DNA of 64,000 nucleotides from assembly GCF_026163565.1 (NCBI RefSeq), contig NZ_JAPDKN010000003.1, positions 62,001-126,000 of the forward strand, read 5' to 3'. This document shows positions 7,699-15,389 of the stretch, piece by piece. The stretch is from Chryseobacterium sp. YIM B08800. GTDB taxonomy: Bacteria; Bacteroidota; Bacteroidia; Flavobacteriales; Weeksellaceae. Within the stretch, counting starts at the first letter, position 1. Each line of letters starts with the position of its first letter. The notes beneath the pieces were generated by a model. It was not told where the DNA came from, did no database searches, and was given only the letters and a program-made list of their open reading frames with translations. The position numbers and the translations under genes were made by a program.

Positions 7699-9033
7699 TT
7701 AAAACTCAATACTAACTTCCAGTTTTTCTGTCAAAAGCTTTGAAATTTTTTCCTTTAAAGGTTCAATATCAATATTCTGCATTGCATCGTTTGCGAAAGC
7801 AAATAACAATAAAGCCTGAGCTTCTTTTTTAGAAATACCTCTCGCTCTAAGATAGAATAAAGCATCTTCGTTAAGCTGTCCAACGGTACAACCGTGAGAA
7901 CATTTCACATCGTCTGCAAAAATCTCCAACTGAGGTTTTGTATCAATTGTAGCGCCTTCACTTAAAAGAACGTTGTTATTTTGCTGATAAGCATTGGTTT
8001 TCTGCGCAATTTTATCTACAAAAACTTTTCCGTTGAAAACTCCGTGAGATTTATCTTTAAAAATACCTTTATAATTCTGGTAACTTTCACAGTTTGGCTG
8101 ATTATGGTGAACTGCAGTGTGGTGATCTACCAACTGATCTTTACCAATAATCGTGATTCCGTTCATAAACGAATTGATATTCGATCCGTTTTGAATGAAA
8201 TCTAAATTGTTTCTAACGATTTTTCCGCCAAAAGAAAAAGTATTTACTGTCGTTAAACTATCTCTTTCCTGTTTTGCAAACGTATGATCTACCAAATAAG
8301 AAGTATCGTTGTCATTCTGTAATTTATGCCAATCTGCTTTTGCGTTCGGTGATGTGAAAATTTCTGTCACAGAATTGGTGAAAACATACGTTTCATCAAA
8401 ATTGTGGTGGCTTTCAATCACTTCAACCTTTGCACCTTCTTCTACAATCAATAAATTTCTTGTATTGTAAAAAGTGTTTTCTTCCTGATTTTGTGAAAGA
8501 TAAAAAACGTGAATTGGCTTTTCAATCACAACGTTTTTAGGCACTTTTAGGAAAAATCCGTATTTACAGTAAGCTTGATTTAAATTGGTAAAAGCTAAAT
8601 CTTTTGCCGCAATTGTATTGAAATAGGTCTCGAAAACGTCTTTGTGATTTTCGTCATTCAAAGCGTAATTGAATGATAAAAACTCTGCGTTTTCAATAGA
8701 AATCTTAGAAAGCTCTTTGTGAAGCTGGCCGTTTACAAAAACAATCCAGTCAAAATTTTCTTCACCCAAATGCAACTCATCAAGCTGTTCTTTGGTGATA
8801 TTGTGGCTCTCTTTCGGGAAAAAATTATAATCTTTCTCGATGATTTCCTTAATGTTGGTATATTTATATTCTTCGTCTTTTTTTGTAGGAAAACCTAATG
8901 CAGCAAATTTTGCTAAAGCTTCAATTCTGTTTTCATCCAAAAAACGGTGGCGAAGTGTGCTCAGAAATTCGCTGTGATTTTCTATAATCTGTTCTCTTAA
9001 TGCCATTACTGGTATATCTGTGGTTTGCACCAT
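7699..9033 (-). CDS. sufD: Fe-S cluster assembly protein SufD
   Basis: SufD is the partner scaffold of SufB in the SufBC2D complex, where it supports iron entry and cluster assembly. The 444-residue protein has the right-handed beta-helix core (about 150-390) and the family C-terminal block CSHGCTVGQLNEDALFYLRA (from about residue 375), followed by the helical tail LLLFAFANDAM. It is the last gene of the operon. It lies 23 bases behind the SRPBCC gene, which separates it from sufC, an uncommon arrangement. Overall similarity to SufB is visible only in the C-terminal part, as expected. Confidence 0.93.
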   Translation of the reverse strand: MVQTTDIPVMALREQIIENHSEFLSTLRHRFLDENRIEALAKFAALGFPTKKDEEYKYTNIKEIIEKDYNFFPKESHNITKEQLDELHLGEENFDWIVFVNGQLHKELSKISIENAEFLSFNYALNDENHKDVFETYFNTIAAKDLAFTNLNQAYCKYGFFLKVPKNVVIEKPIHVFYLSQNQEENTFYNTRNLLIVEEGAKVEVIESHHNFDETYVFTNSVTEIFTSPNAKADWHKLQNDNDTSYLVDHTFAKQERDSLTTVNTFSFGGKIVRNNLDFIQNGSNINSFMNGITIIGKDQLVDHHTAVHHNQPNCESYQNYKGIFKDKSHGVFNGKVFVDKIAQKTNAYQQNNNVLLSEGATIDTKPQLEIFADDVKCSHGCTVGQLNEDALFYLRARGISKKEAQALLLFAFANDAMQNIDIEPLKEKISKLLTEKLEVSIEF

Positions 9034-9056
9034 TTTATTTGTTTTTTGTGGAAGAT

Positions 9057-9491
9057 TTATGCTTCCGCCAATTCTTTTATTTTTTGGTTCATTGCAATGA
9101 AACCGTTCTTGGTATTTATATCGAGTTGCTTAGCAAAAAGCGGAACCAAAATACCTACAAAATATTCGCTCTGAATTAAAGTAGTCGTTCCGTTTTTGTT
9201 ATCAATGAGCTCAAACTTATGTTCACCGTCAAAAACACCTCTGAACAACAAAACACCCAACCAACTCAGCTTTTTGTTTTCTTCAAATGAAGTAACAGTG
9301 GGCTTAAAAACCATCGTTTTTGCATCTGGTGGAGCAATTTTTACTTCTATTTTATTACCGACTTCAAAATTTCCCTTGAGATATTTTCCAAACGGATTCC
9401 AATTTGGATAGCTTTCAAAATTAGTCAAAATAGTCCAGATTTTTTCGGGACTTGCCTTGATGATTGTTTCAACTTTAATTTCTTTTGCCAT
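9057..9491 (-). CDS. SRPBCC (START-like) domain protein in the suf operon
   Basis: A 144-residue soluble protein with the SRPBCC pattern: an N-terminal strand then INASPEKIW-like segment (IIKASPEKIWTILTNFESYP), a central WNPFGKYLKG turn, and a long C-terminal helix. The family forms a hydrophobic ligand-binding cavity; the ligand here is unknown. It lies between sufC (36 bases upstream) and sufD (23 bases downstream) on the same strand, so it is almost certainly expressed with the Fe-S machinery. That does not by itself show a role in cluster assembly. No signal peptide or membrane segment is seen. Confidence 0.8.
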   Translation of the reverse strand: MAKEIKVETIIKASPEKIWTILTNFESYPNWNPFGKYLKGNFEVGNKIEVKIAPPDAKTMVFKPTVTSFEENKKLSWLGVLLFRGVFDGEHKFELIDNKNGTTTLIQSEYFVGILVPLFAKQLDINTKNGFIAMNQKIKELAEA

Positions 9492-9527
9492 CTTATTTTT
9501 ATGCCGTGTCGGTAATTTATTTTAGAA

Positions 9528-10271
9528 TTAATTTAAAAGCCAGTCGTAACCTTTTGCTTCTAATTCTAATGCTAAAGATTTGTCGCCTGTTTTGATGATT
9601 TTTCCGTTCGCTAAAACGTGTACAAAATCAGGCTGAATATAATTAAGCAATCTTTGATAATGCGTAATTAAAAGAACTGCATTTCCTTCGTTTTTGAAAG
9701 TGTTTACACCGTCTGCAACGATTCTCAAAGCGTCAATATCCAATCCTGAATCGGTTTCATCCAAAATAGCTAATTTAGGATTCAGCATCATCATTTGAAA
9801 AATTTCGTTTCTTTTTTTCTCACCTCCCGAAAAACCTTCATTTAATGATCTTGAAAGGAAATCTTTTTTAATTCCCAATTTTTCAGACTTCTCACGAATC
9901 ATCGCCAACATTTCTTTTGCAGGCATTTCTTCTAATCCGTTTGCTTTTCTGTTTTCGTTCATTGCTGCTTTGATGAAATTGGTTACAGAAACTCCAGGAA
10001 TTTCTACAGGATACTGAAAAGAAAGGAAAATACCTTTGTGAGCTCTTTCTTCAGGAGCATCTTCGATGATGTTTTCACCACCAAATAAAATTTCACCTTC
10101 AGTAACTTCATAATCTTCTTTTCCTGCAATTACAGAAGAAAGAGTAGATTTTCCGGCTCCGTTTGGTCCCATGATCGCATGAACTTCACCCGGTTTTATT
10201 TCAAGATTGATACCTTTTAATATCTGTGCGCCATCTTCAATTCTAGCGTGTAAGTTTTTGATATTTAACAT
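9528..10271 (-). CDS. sufC: Fe-S cluster assembly ATPase SufC
   Basis: The ABC-type ATPase of the SufBC2D scaffold; ATP hydrolysis drives the change that exposes the assembly site. In 247 residues it shows Walker A GPNGAGKST (35-43), Q-loop region FLSFQYPVEIPG, signature FSGGEKKR (147-154), Walker B LAILDETDSGLD (167-178) and the H-loop LITHYQRLL. The ATG at 10269-10271 is used because SufC proteins begin MLxIKNLHA. It stands 18 bases from the left edge of the inverted-repeat cassette that separates it from sufB. Confidence 0.94.
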   Translation of the reverse strand: MLNIKNLHARIEDGAQILKGINLEIKPGEVHAIMGPNGAGKSTLSSVIAGKEDYEVTEGEILFGGENIIEDAPEERAHKGIFLSFQYPVEIPGVSVTNFIKAAMNENRKANGLEEMPAKEMLAMIREKSEKLGIKKDFLSRSLNEGFSGGEKKRNEIFQMMMLNPKLAILDETDSGLDIDALRIVADGVNTFKNEGNAVLLITHYQRLLNYIQPDFVHVLANGKIIKTGDKSLALELEAKGYDWLLN

Positions 10272-10289
10272 ATTGTTTCTATAATTTTT

Positions 10290-10906
10290 TCGCAAGGCTA
10301 AACAAAGATTTATTCATCTTCTCTGTAATCATTTAAGATAAACAAAGGCGCTAACGCTTAACGAGGAAATACTATTTTAAATTTATTATTTATATTTCAT
10401 CAAGATTGTTTGCTATTCTTTTAACCCCGTTTTTAAAAAGTTGAGAATTAAAATTTAAAAGCATTCCTAATTTAAAATTTCCGATTCTTAAATAATTCTT
10501 TAGCTGTAAAGCATGATAATTATTTAAACTTTCTACTGATTTAATTTCTAAAACAACTTTGTTTTCAATCAGCAAATCCATTTTAAAAGCTCTTTCCAAT
10601 AACAATCTTCATATTGGATATTCAGAAATTTTTGCCTTTCGACCACTAATCCTGTTTTCTGCAATTCATAAAATAAGCACTCTTCATATATGGTTTCAAA
10701 TAAACCGACACCTAATTTTCTATGAATTTTTAATCCACTTTCAAATACAATCTTTGAAATTTCATTTTCAGTCATTTGTTTGTTTTTCGCAAAGATACAA
10801 GTTGAAAAATTAATTTCAATTGTATTTCTTTCCTAAGCGATAGCGGCTTAGTCTATCTTTAAAGTAAGCGTTTTGCCTTTTAAAAATCTTTGTTTTACTT
10901 TGCGAG
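10290..10906. mobile_element. Inverted-repeat cassette carrying a GxxExxY gene
   Basis: The spacer between sufB and sufC is about 640 bases, and most of it is bounded by inverted arms. Outer arms 10290-10314 and 10881-10905 match at about 20 of 25 positions when one is reverse-complemented (TCGCAA..AAACAAAGATTT). Inner arms 10335-10375 and 10819-10859 also match, with about 31 of 42 identities around AAGATA and CGCTA.CGCTTA. Between them lies a frameshifted GxxExxY gene. Removing the cassette would leave a sufB-sufC gap of about 27 bases, typical of the operon. No transposase and no clear target duplication are present, so mobility is an inference. Confidence 0.45.
10390..10775 (-). pseudogene. 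GxxExxY family (PD-(D/E)XK-like), frameshifted
   Basis: Two overlapping frames make up one GxxExxY-family protein of about 125 residues. The N-terminal part (10775 to about 10605) holds the name-giving motif GLFETIY and ends NIQYEDC; the C-terminal part continues in the -1 frame with LLERAFKMDLLIENK, EIKSVE and LLNFN.QLFKNGVKR, the D...E-x-K layout of PD-(D/E)XK nucleases. Adding one T near 10607 (GATTGTTATTGG to GATTGTTTATTGG) restores a single frame. It is either a real inactivating mutation or a one-base sequencing error. Function of the family is not established. It sits in the inverted-repeat cassette inside the suf operon, same strand as the suf genes. Confidence 0.8.
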
Positions 10907-10914
10907 AAATCAAA

Positions 10915-12363
10915 TTATCCTACAGAACCCTCCAAAGAAATCTCTAATAATTTCTGAGCTTCAATGGCAAATTCCATTGGGAGTTTATTTAAAACTTCTT
11001 TACTGAAACCATTTACAATTAAAGCAATCGCTCTTTCCGTATCGATACCTCTCTGGTTACAGTAGAAAATCTGATCTTCCCCGATTTTTGAAGTTGTAGC
11101 TTCGTGCTCTAACTGTGCAGTTGGATCTTTAATCTCGATGTAAGGGAAAGTATGCGCTCCACATTCGTTACCCATCAATAATGAATCACACTGTGAGAAG
11201 TTTCTCGCTCCTTTTGCAGAAGGCATTACTTTTACTTGTCCTCTGTATGAGTTTTGGGATTTTCCTGCAGAAATTCCTTTAGAGATAATCGTTGATTTTG
11301 TATTCTTTCCAATGTGGATCATCTTTGTACCAGTATCGGCATACTGATGATTGTTGGTTACAGCGATAGAGTAGAACTCACCGATTGAACCATCACCTTT
11401 TAAGATACAAGAAGGATATTTCCAAGTTACAGCAGAACCTGTTTCAACTTGCGTCCAAGAAATTTTTGCTTTATACTCGCAAAGTCCTCTTTTGGTTACA
11501 AAGTTGAAAACTCCACCTTTTCCTTCTTCATTTCCTGGATACCAGTTTTGAACGGTAGAATATTTAATTTCAGCATTATCTAAAGCAATTAATTCTACAA
11601 CGGCCGCGTGAAGCTGATTTTCGTCTCTTGATGGAGCGGTACAACCTTCCAGATAAGAAACGTAACTTCCTTCGTCTGCAATAACAAGCGTTCTTTCAAA
11701 CTGACCTGTTCCTGCCTGATTAATTCTGAAATAAGTTGAAAGTTCCATCGGACATCTTACCCCTTTTGGAATGTAGCAGAAACTTCCGTCTGAAAATACT
11801 GCAGAATTCAATGCTGCGTAGAAGTTATCTCCTCTCGGAACTACTTTTCCAAGATATTTTCTTACCAAATCCGGGTGATTTTTGATCGCCTCAGAAATTG
11901 AGCAGAAGATAATTCCTTTTTCAGCTAGCGTATCCTGAAATGTTGTCTTTACAGAAACAGAATCGATAACAATGTCAACTGCCACACCCGAAAGTCTTTT
12001 CTGTTCTTCGATATTGATTCCTAATTTTGCAAAAGTTGCCAATAATTCCGGGTCAACCTGATCTAAGCTTTCCAATTCAGGCTTTGCTTTTGGCGCAGCA
12101 TAATATTTTATTGCTTGAAAATCTGGTTTTTCGTATTTGATATTCGCCCAAGTAGGTTCAGTCATTTTTAACCAAATTCTGAAAGATTCCAAACGCCATT
12201 CTGTCATCCATTCCGGCTCTTCTTTTTTAGCAGAAATTGCACGGACAATGTCTTCATTTAAACCTGTAGGGAAATCTTCGTAATCGATTTTGGTTTCCCA
12301 ACCAAATTCATATTTTTTATTTTCTAAGTCGACTCTTAAATCGTCTTCAGTATATTTACTCAT
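10915..12363 (-). CDS. sufB: Fe-S cluster assembly protein SufB
   Basis: SufB is the scaffold on which nascent Fe-S clusters form in SufBC2D. The 482-residue length fits the family. Recognised blocks are [17 protein letters not shown] (about 210), [20 protein letters not shown] (about 245), and near the C-terminus [20 protein letters not shown] (about 400), which contains the conserved cysteine used in cluster assembly, followed by [21 protein letters not shown]. It is second in the operon after sufA, from which it is separated by 86 bases of heptamer repeats. The stop codon lies 9 bases from the GxxExxY cassette. Confidence 0.95.
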   Translation of the reverse strand: MSKYTEDDLRVDLENKKYEFGWETKIDYEDFPTGLNEDIVRAISAKKEEPEWMTEWRLESFRIWLKMTEPTWANIKYEKPDFQAIKYYAAPKAKPELESLDQVDPELLATFAKLGINIEEQKRLSGVAVDIVIDSVSVKTTFQDTLAEKGIIFCSISEAIKNHPDLVRKYLGKVVPRGDNFYAALNSAVFSDGSFCYIPKGVRCPMELSTYFRINQAGTGQFERTLVIADEGSYVSYLEGCTAPSRDENQLHAAVVELIALDNAEIKYSTVQNWYPGNEEGKGGVFNFVTKRGLCEYKAKISWTQVETGSAVTWKYPSCILKGDGSIGEFYSIAVTNNHQYADTGTKMIHIGKNTKSTIISKGISAGKSQNSYRGQVKVMPSAKGARNFSQCDSLLMGNECGAHTFPYIEIKDPTAQLEHEATTSKIGEDQIFYCNQRGIDTERAIALIVNGFSKEVLNKLPMEFAIEAQKLLEISLEGSVG

Positions 12364-12372
12364 TTTAATAGT

Positions 12373-12450
12373 TTTTAGAAATTAGATTTTAGAAATTAGA
12401 TCTCAGACTTTCAAAGTCTTTAATCTAGTGTCTAGCATCTAGTATCTAAT
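12373..12450. repeat. Two degenerate 7-bp tandem repeat tracts (sufA-sufB)
   Basis: Tract A (12373-12407) is five heptamers of the form nnTTAGA: TTTTAGA, AATTAGA, TTTTAGA, AATTAGA, TCTCAGA. Tract B (12424-12451) is four: TCTAGTG, TCTAGCA, TCTAGTA, TCTAATT, the last running into the sufA stop codon. They fill most of the sufA-sufB spacer. Confidence 0.8.
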
Positions 12451-12779
12451 TATAAGCTAAAACTCTCTCCACAACCACACGTTCTGGATGCATTAGGATT
12501 ATTGAAAATAAATCCTTTTCCATTTAAACCTCCGGAATATTCTAAAGTGGTACCTGCCAAGTAAAGTATAGATTTTTTCTCGACTACGATTTTAATTCCG
12601 TTGTCTTCAAAAATCTGATCTGTTTCGTTTTGCTTATTGTCGAAACCTAATATATACTCCAGTCCTGAACATCCACCGCTTTTTACCCCAACTCTTATAT
12701 AATCTTCAGCAGGGTTAAAGCCATCTTCTGTCATCAGTTGAATTGCTTTTACCTTTGCCTGATCTGAAACCTTTATCAT
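12450..12779 (-). CDS. sufA: A-type Fe-S carrier protein (SufA/IscA, HesB family)
   Basis: A 109-residue A-type carrier that receives clusters from SufBCD and passes them to target apoproteins. The three ligand cysteines are in place: C37 in GVKSGGCSGLEY and C101 and C103 in TCGCGESF at the C-terminus. Length and spacing are canonical. It is the first gene of the suf operon, with a -7 promoter box at 12808-12815 about 29 bases upstream of the ATG. Whether it should be called SufA, IscA or ErpA cannot be decided from sequence alone; the operon context favours SufA. Confidence 0.9.
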   Translation of the reverse strand: MIKVSDQAKVKAIQLMTEDGFNPAEDYIRVGVKSGGCSGLEYILGFDNKQNETDQIFEDNGIKIVVEKKSILYLAGTTLEYSGGLNGKGFIFNNPNASRTCGCGESFSL

Positions 12780-12807
12780 TGTATTAATTTAGAATGATTT
12801 AATCTTG

Positions 12808-12815
12808 CAAAAATA
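12808..12815 (-). promoter_or_regulatory. -7 box of the suf operon
   Basis: Minus-strand TATTTTTG (12815-12808) fits TAnnTTTG, with 28 bases to the sufA ATG. No -33 TTG is found at 17-23 bases. No obvious operator for an iron- or Fe-S-sensing regulator is visible. Confidence 0.5.
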
Positions 12816-12878
12816 CAAACAATAATCAGTAAATAAAAATCGACGTTTTTATTTTATCAATTTTTATCATCGATGCTT

Positions 12879-12886
12879 TAACTTTG
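12879..12886 (+). promoter_or_regulatory. -7 box of the GLPGLI gene
   Basis: TAACTTTG fits TAnnTTTG and lies 38 bases before the ATG at 12925. No -33 element is seen at the usual distance. It is divergent from the suf operon promoter, about 65 bases away. Confidence 0.5.
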
Positions 12887-12924
12887 ATGTGTATTTAAAA
12901 TCAAAACTATAAATCAGGAAAATA

Positions 12925-13761
12925 ATGAAAAAATTGGGCATCCTTGCTGTAGCCTTACTTGCGCAGGCTACTTTCGCACAAACCAACAGATTTGTTTATC
13001 AGGTAACCTCAAAACCGGATATCAATAATAAAAGTGATATTAAAACTGAAAATGCTTATTTAGACATTTCGGCAGAAAAATCAATGTTCTATTCTGAAAA
13101 TAGAATTAAAAGAGATTCTGTAATGAAAGCCAACTTTCAAAGTGGAGGAGCGAGAGGTTTTAACAGAGAACAAATGGAGGGTTTGAGAACGAATATTAAT
13201 TATTCTATCGAAAAAGATAAGAAAAATCAAAAGATAATCTACAAAGACCGTTTGGGTAGAGATCAATATTCTTACGAAGAAGATCGACCTCTGAACTGGA
13301 AAATTTTATCTGAAACCACAAAAATTGGTGATTATAAAGTACAAAAAGCGGAAACGGATTTTGGCGGAAGAAAATGGACTGCTTGGTTTACCACAGATCT
13401 TCCTTATCAGGATGGACCTTATAAATTCAGCGGGCTTCCCGGTTTGGTTGTAAAGGCGGAAGATTCTACCGGAGATTATTCTTTCGATTTAATGAAAAAC
13501 TATAAAATTTCTGACTTTCCGGAAATGGTTACATTTGGAAACGTTATGAAAGTAAAAAGAACGGATTATGTAAAACAACAGGAAAAATATAAAACCGATC
13601 CTGCTTCTTTTATGAGTAGCCAACGTGGAGGCGGAGGAATTTCTGCTCCAATGAGAATTGGCGGCGGTGGAAATCAAAATCCGGCAGATATGAGAAAGCG
13701 AATGGAAGAAAGAGCAAAAGAAGAGGCAAAACGAAACAGCAATCCTATCGAACTAAAATAA
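12925..13761 (+). CDS. GLPGLI family exported protein
   Basis: A 278-residue protein with a signal peptide (MKKLGILAVALLAQATFAQ) and the family signature at about residue 170-182 (YKFSGLPGLVVKAED). The GLPGLI family is restricted largely to Bacteroidota and has no known function. Ahead of the signature lies the usual W(K/T)AW-type region (GGRKWTAWFTTDLPY). The C-terminal 80 residues are low complexity, rich in Gly, Arg, Lys and Glu, and predicted to be disordered. It is monocistronic with a shared terminator at its 3' end. Confidence 0.88.
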   Translation: MKKLGILAVALLAQATFAQTNRFVYQVTSKPDINNKSDIKTENAYLDISAEKSMFYSENRIKRDSVMKANFQSGGARGFNREQMEGLRTNINYSIEKDKKNQKIIYKDRLGRDQYSYEEDRPLNWKILSETTKIGDYKVQKAETDFGGRKWTAWFTTDLPYQDGPYKFSGLPGLVVKAEDSTGDYSFDLMKNYKISDFPEMVTFGNVMKVKRTDYVKQQEKYKTDPASFMSSQRGGGGISAPMRIGGGGNQNPADMRKRMEERAKEEAKRNSNPIELK

Positions 13762-13764
13762 AAC

Positions 13765-13798
13765 AAAAAGGTCTGAAGAAATTTCTTCAGACCTTTTT
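13765..13798. terminator. Bidirectional terminator
   Basis: A perfect 17-bp-per-arm palindrome (13765-13781 with 13782-13798), having an A-run at one end and a T-run at the other. It lies between the convergent GLPGLI and metallopeptidase genes, touching the stop of the latter. Confidence 0.85.
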
Positions 13799-14659
13799 TT
13801 ATCTTAAAAGTTGACTAAAAGTGTCGCCTTGTTTGATGTCTCCGGAATTATATCCTTTCATAAACCATTCTTTACGCTGTGCCGATGAGCCATGAGTAAA
13901 ACTTTCCTGATTTACATAACCTTGTGATCTTTTCTGGATATTATCGTCACCAACAGCTTCTGCTGCATTGATTGCTGACTCTAAATCTCCAGGCTCTATA
14001 AATGATTTTTCTCTGTCACCCGTAATTCTAGACCAAAGTCCGGCATAAAAATCTGCCTGAAGTTCTGTTGCTACAGAGATCTGATTAAGCTGTGCTTCAG
14101 AATATCTTCCGCTACGTCTTGCTTTATCGGTTTCATTTAAAGTTCCCATAAGGTTTTGTATGTGGTGTCCCATTTCGTGAGCCATTACATAAGCTACTGT
14201 AAATTCGGTTACTTTTGCACCAAATTTTTCTTGCAATTCATTAAAGAAACTCATATCCATATAAACAGACTGATCTGTCGGACAATAAAACGGACCCATT
14301 GCAGATTGTGCCAATCCACATCCCGAATCTGTGTTGCTTCTGAATAAAACGACTCTTGCCGGTCGATATTGAAGACCGTTTTCAGTGAAAACTTTAGTCC
14401 AGGTTTCTTCGTTTTCGGCGGTAATCATTTTGATCATCTCACCAATTTTTTTGTCAGTTTCTGTAAGCTCTCTTTGCTCAGTCTGCGCTCCGGTATTTGA
14501 AGCTCCTGAAGAAAGAATTGCAGAAGGATCACCACCCAAGAAAAATACAATAGCAGCGATAATTATTGTGCCTAATCCGCCACCAACAATTGCACCTCCG
14601 CTACCGCCTGAAGCACGCCTGTCGTCTACATTTGTACTTCTATCGTCTGTCCATTTCAT
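13799..14659 (-). CDS. Neutral zinc metallopeptidase (YpfJ family)
   Basis: A 286-residue protein of the YpfJ/'putative neutral zinc metallopeptidase' family. It opens with the family's MKWxDxRxSxNVDDRR-like segment (MKWTDDRSTNVDDRRASGG), has one transmembrane helix at about 28-42, and carries the zinc site HEMGHH (161-166) in MAHEMGHHIQNLMG. Downstream blocks ELQADFYAGLW and AINAAEAVGDD are also family-typical; the glutamate in the former is the likely third zinc ligand. It should be membrane-anchored with the protease domain outside the cytosol. The substrate is unknown. Expressed alone, divergent from the lipoprotein operon at 14726. Confidence 0.9.
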   Translation of the reverse strand: MKWTDDRSTNVDDRRASGGSGGAIVGGGLGTIIIAAIVFFLGGDPSAILSSGASNTGAQTEQRELTETDKKIGEMIKMITAENEETWTKVFTENGLQYRPARVVLFRSNTDSGCGLAQSAMGPFYCPTDQSVYMDMSFFNELQEKFGAKVTEFTVAYVMAHEMGHHIQNLMGTLNETDKARRSGRYSEAQLNQISVATELQADFYAGLWSRITGDREKSFIEPGDLESAINAAEAVGDDNIQKRSQGYVNQESFTHGSSAQRKEWFMKGYNSGDIKQGDTFSQLLR

Positions 14660-14699
14660 TGTTTGTTATTTTTATATGTAAATTTAAAATTTTAAATAA

Positions 14700-14707
14700 T
14701 ATTTTTG
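14700..14707 (+). promoter_or_regulatory. -7 box of the 14726-16550 operon
   Basis: TATTTTTG fits TAnnTTTG. A TTG at 14705-14707 that could open a longer frame is part of the box, so the first gene is taken to start at the GTG at 14726. No -33 TTG at normal spacing. Confidence 0.5.
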
Positions 14708-14725
14708 TCAAAAATTACAATTAAA

Positions 14726-15052
14726 GTGAGAAAAATTCAAATTACTCTTTTGTTTTTTAGTCTAATGAGTATTACAGCTTGTAGCGATAGTGAATATAAG
14801 GAAGATGAAGTAAAAGATATTGATAAGAAATCGTCAATCGAAACCGAACTTTCTGTGCAGCACATCGATACGGCAGATGTTTTAGTAACAAAACATAAGA
14901 TCTGGAAAAACAATAAACTCTTTAAAGAAATTATAAAAAGAGATACTATTCCGAGTTTGGGAGATACATTGCAGACTGTGGAAGATGAAGCCGGAAATGA
15001 GCATAATGCTAAAGTGAAAAAGGACTACGAATTTTATATAACCGTTCAGTAA
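14726..15052 (+). CDS. Small lipoprotein, first gene of a YgiB/YgiC-like operon
   Basis: A 108-residue lipoprotein if read from the GTG at 14726: signal RKIQITLLFFSLMSITAC with the lipobox cysteine at 19, then an acidic, lysine-rich region. An upstream TTG (14705) is rejected because it lies within the promoter. I do not recognise a family. Its stop overlaps the next gene's ATG by one base (TAATG), which indicates translational coupling to the lipoprotein at 15052 and, through it, to the ATP-grasp gene at 15390. It is probably anchored in the envelope. Confidence 0.7.
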   Translation: MRKIQITLLFFSLMSITACSDSEYKEDEVKDIDKKSSIETELSVQHIDTADVLVTKHKIWKNNKLFKEIIKRDTIPSLGDTLQTVEDEAGNEHNAKVKKDYEFYITVQ

Positions 15053-15384
15053 TGAAAAAGTCTAGTTCTATAAAATTACTTTTCGTCACGGGAATTCTTG
15101 CTGCCTGTTCGCAGGAAAAGCCAAAAAATCAATGGGATAAAGAGAAAAAGGTTTACATGAGATCAGATACTACTGCATCTTATTCCAGATCGCATGGTTT
15201 TATGACTGGTTTTTTGTTGTATCATGCATTCCGACCTTATGGAGCATACAGCAATGGTGCTTATCAAAAAGCGGGATATTACAGCGATGCAATCAGCGCA
15301 AAATCTAATATAGGAAGAAGTTCTTATAAAGGGAATGTAGTGAGAGGAGGATTAGGGAGAAGTGGTTTCAGAGCATCATCTTAG
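15052..15384 (+). CDS. Lipoprotein with Gly/Ser/Tyr-rich tail (YgiB-like position)
   Basis: A 110-residue lipoprotein with lipobox ILAAC (Cys19). The mature part is rich in Tyr, Ser and Gly (AFRPYGAYSNGAYQKAGYY) and ends RGGLGRSGFRASS. In enterobacteria the glutathionylspermidine-synthase-like gene ygiC follows ygiB, whose product (DUF1190) is an exported protein with a similar Gly/Ser/Tyr composition and tail. By position and composition this could be a distant counterpart; that is an inference, since the sequence itself is too low in complexity to prove homology. The start overlaps the previous stop by one base, and the next gene begins 5 bases downstream. Confidence 0.72.
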   Translation: MKKSSSIKLLFVTGILAACSQEKPKNQWDKEKKVYMRSDTTASYSRSHGFMTGFLLYHAFRPYGAYSNGAYQKAGYYSDAISAKSNIGRSSYKGNVVRGGLGRSGFRASS

Positions 15385-15389
15385 ATATT

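Noticed and set aside
10559..10813. An 84-codon plus-strand frame opposite the GxxExxY gene
   Set aside because: Antisense to the GxxExxY frames, which are family-typical; composition is Phe/Ile-rich without a motif.
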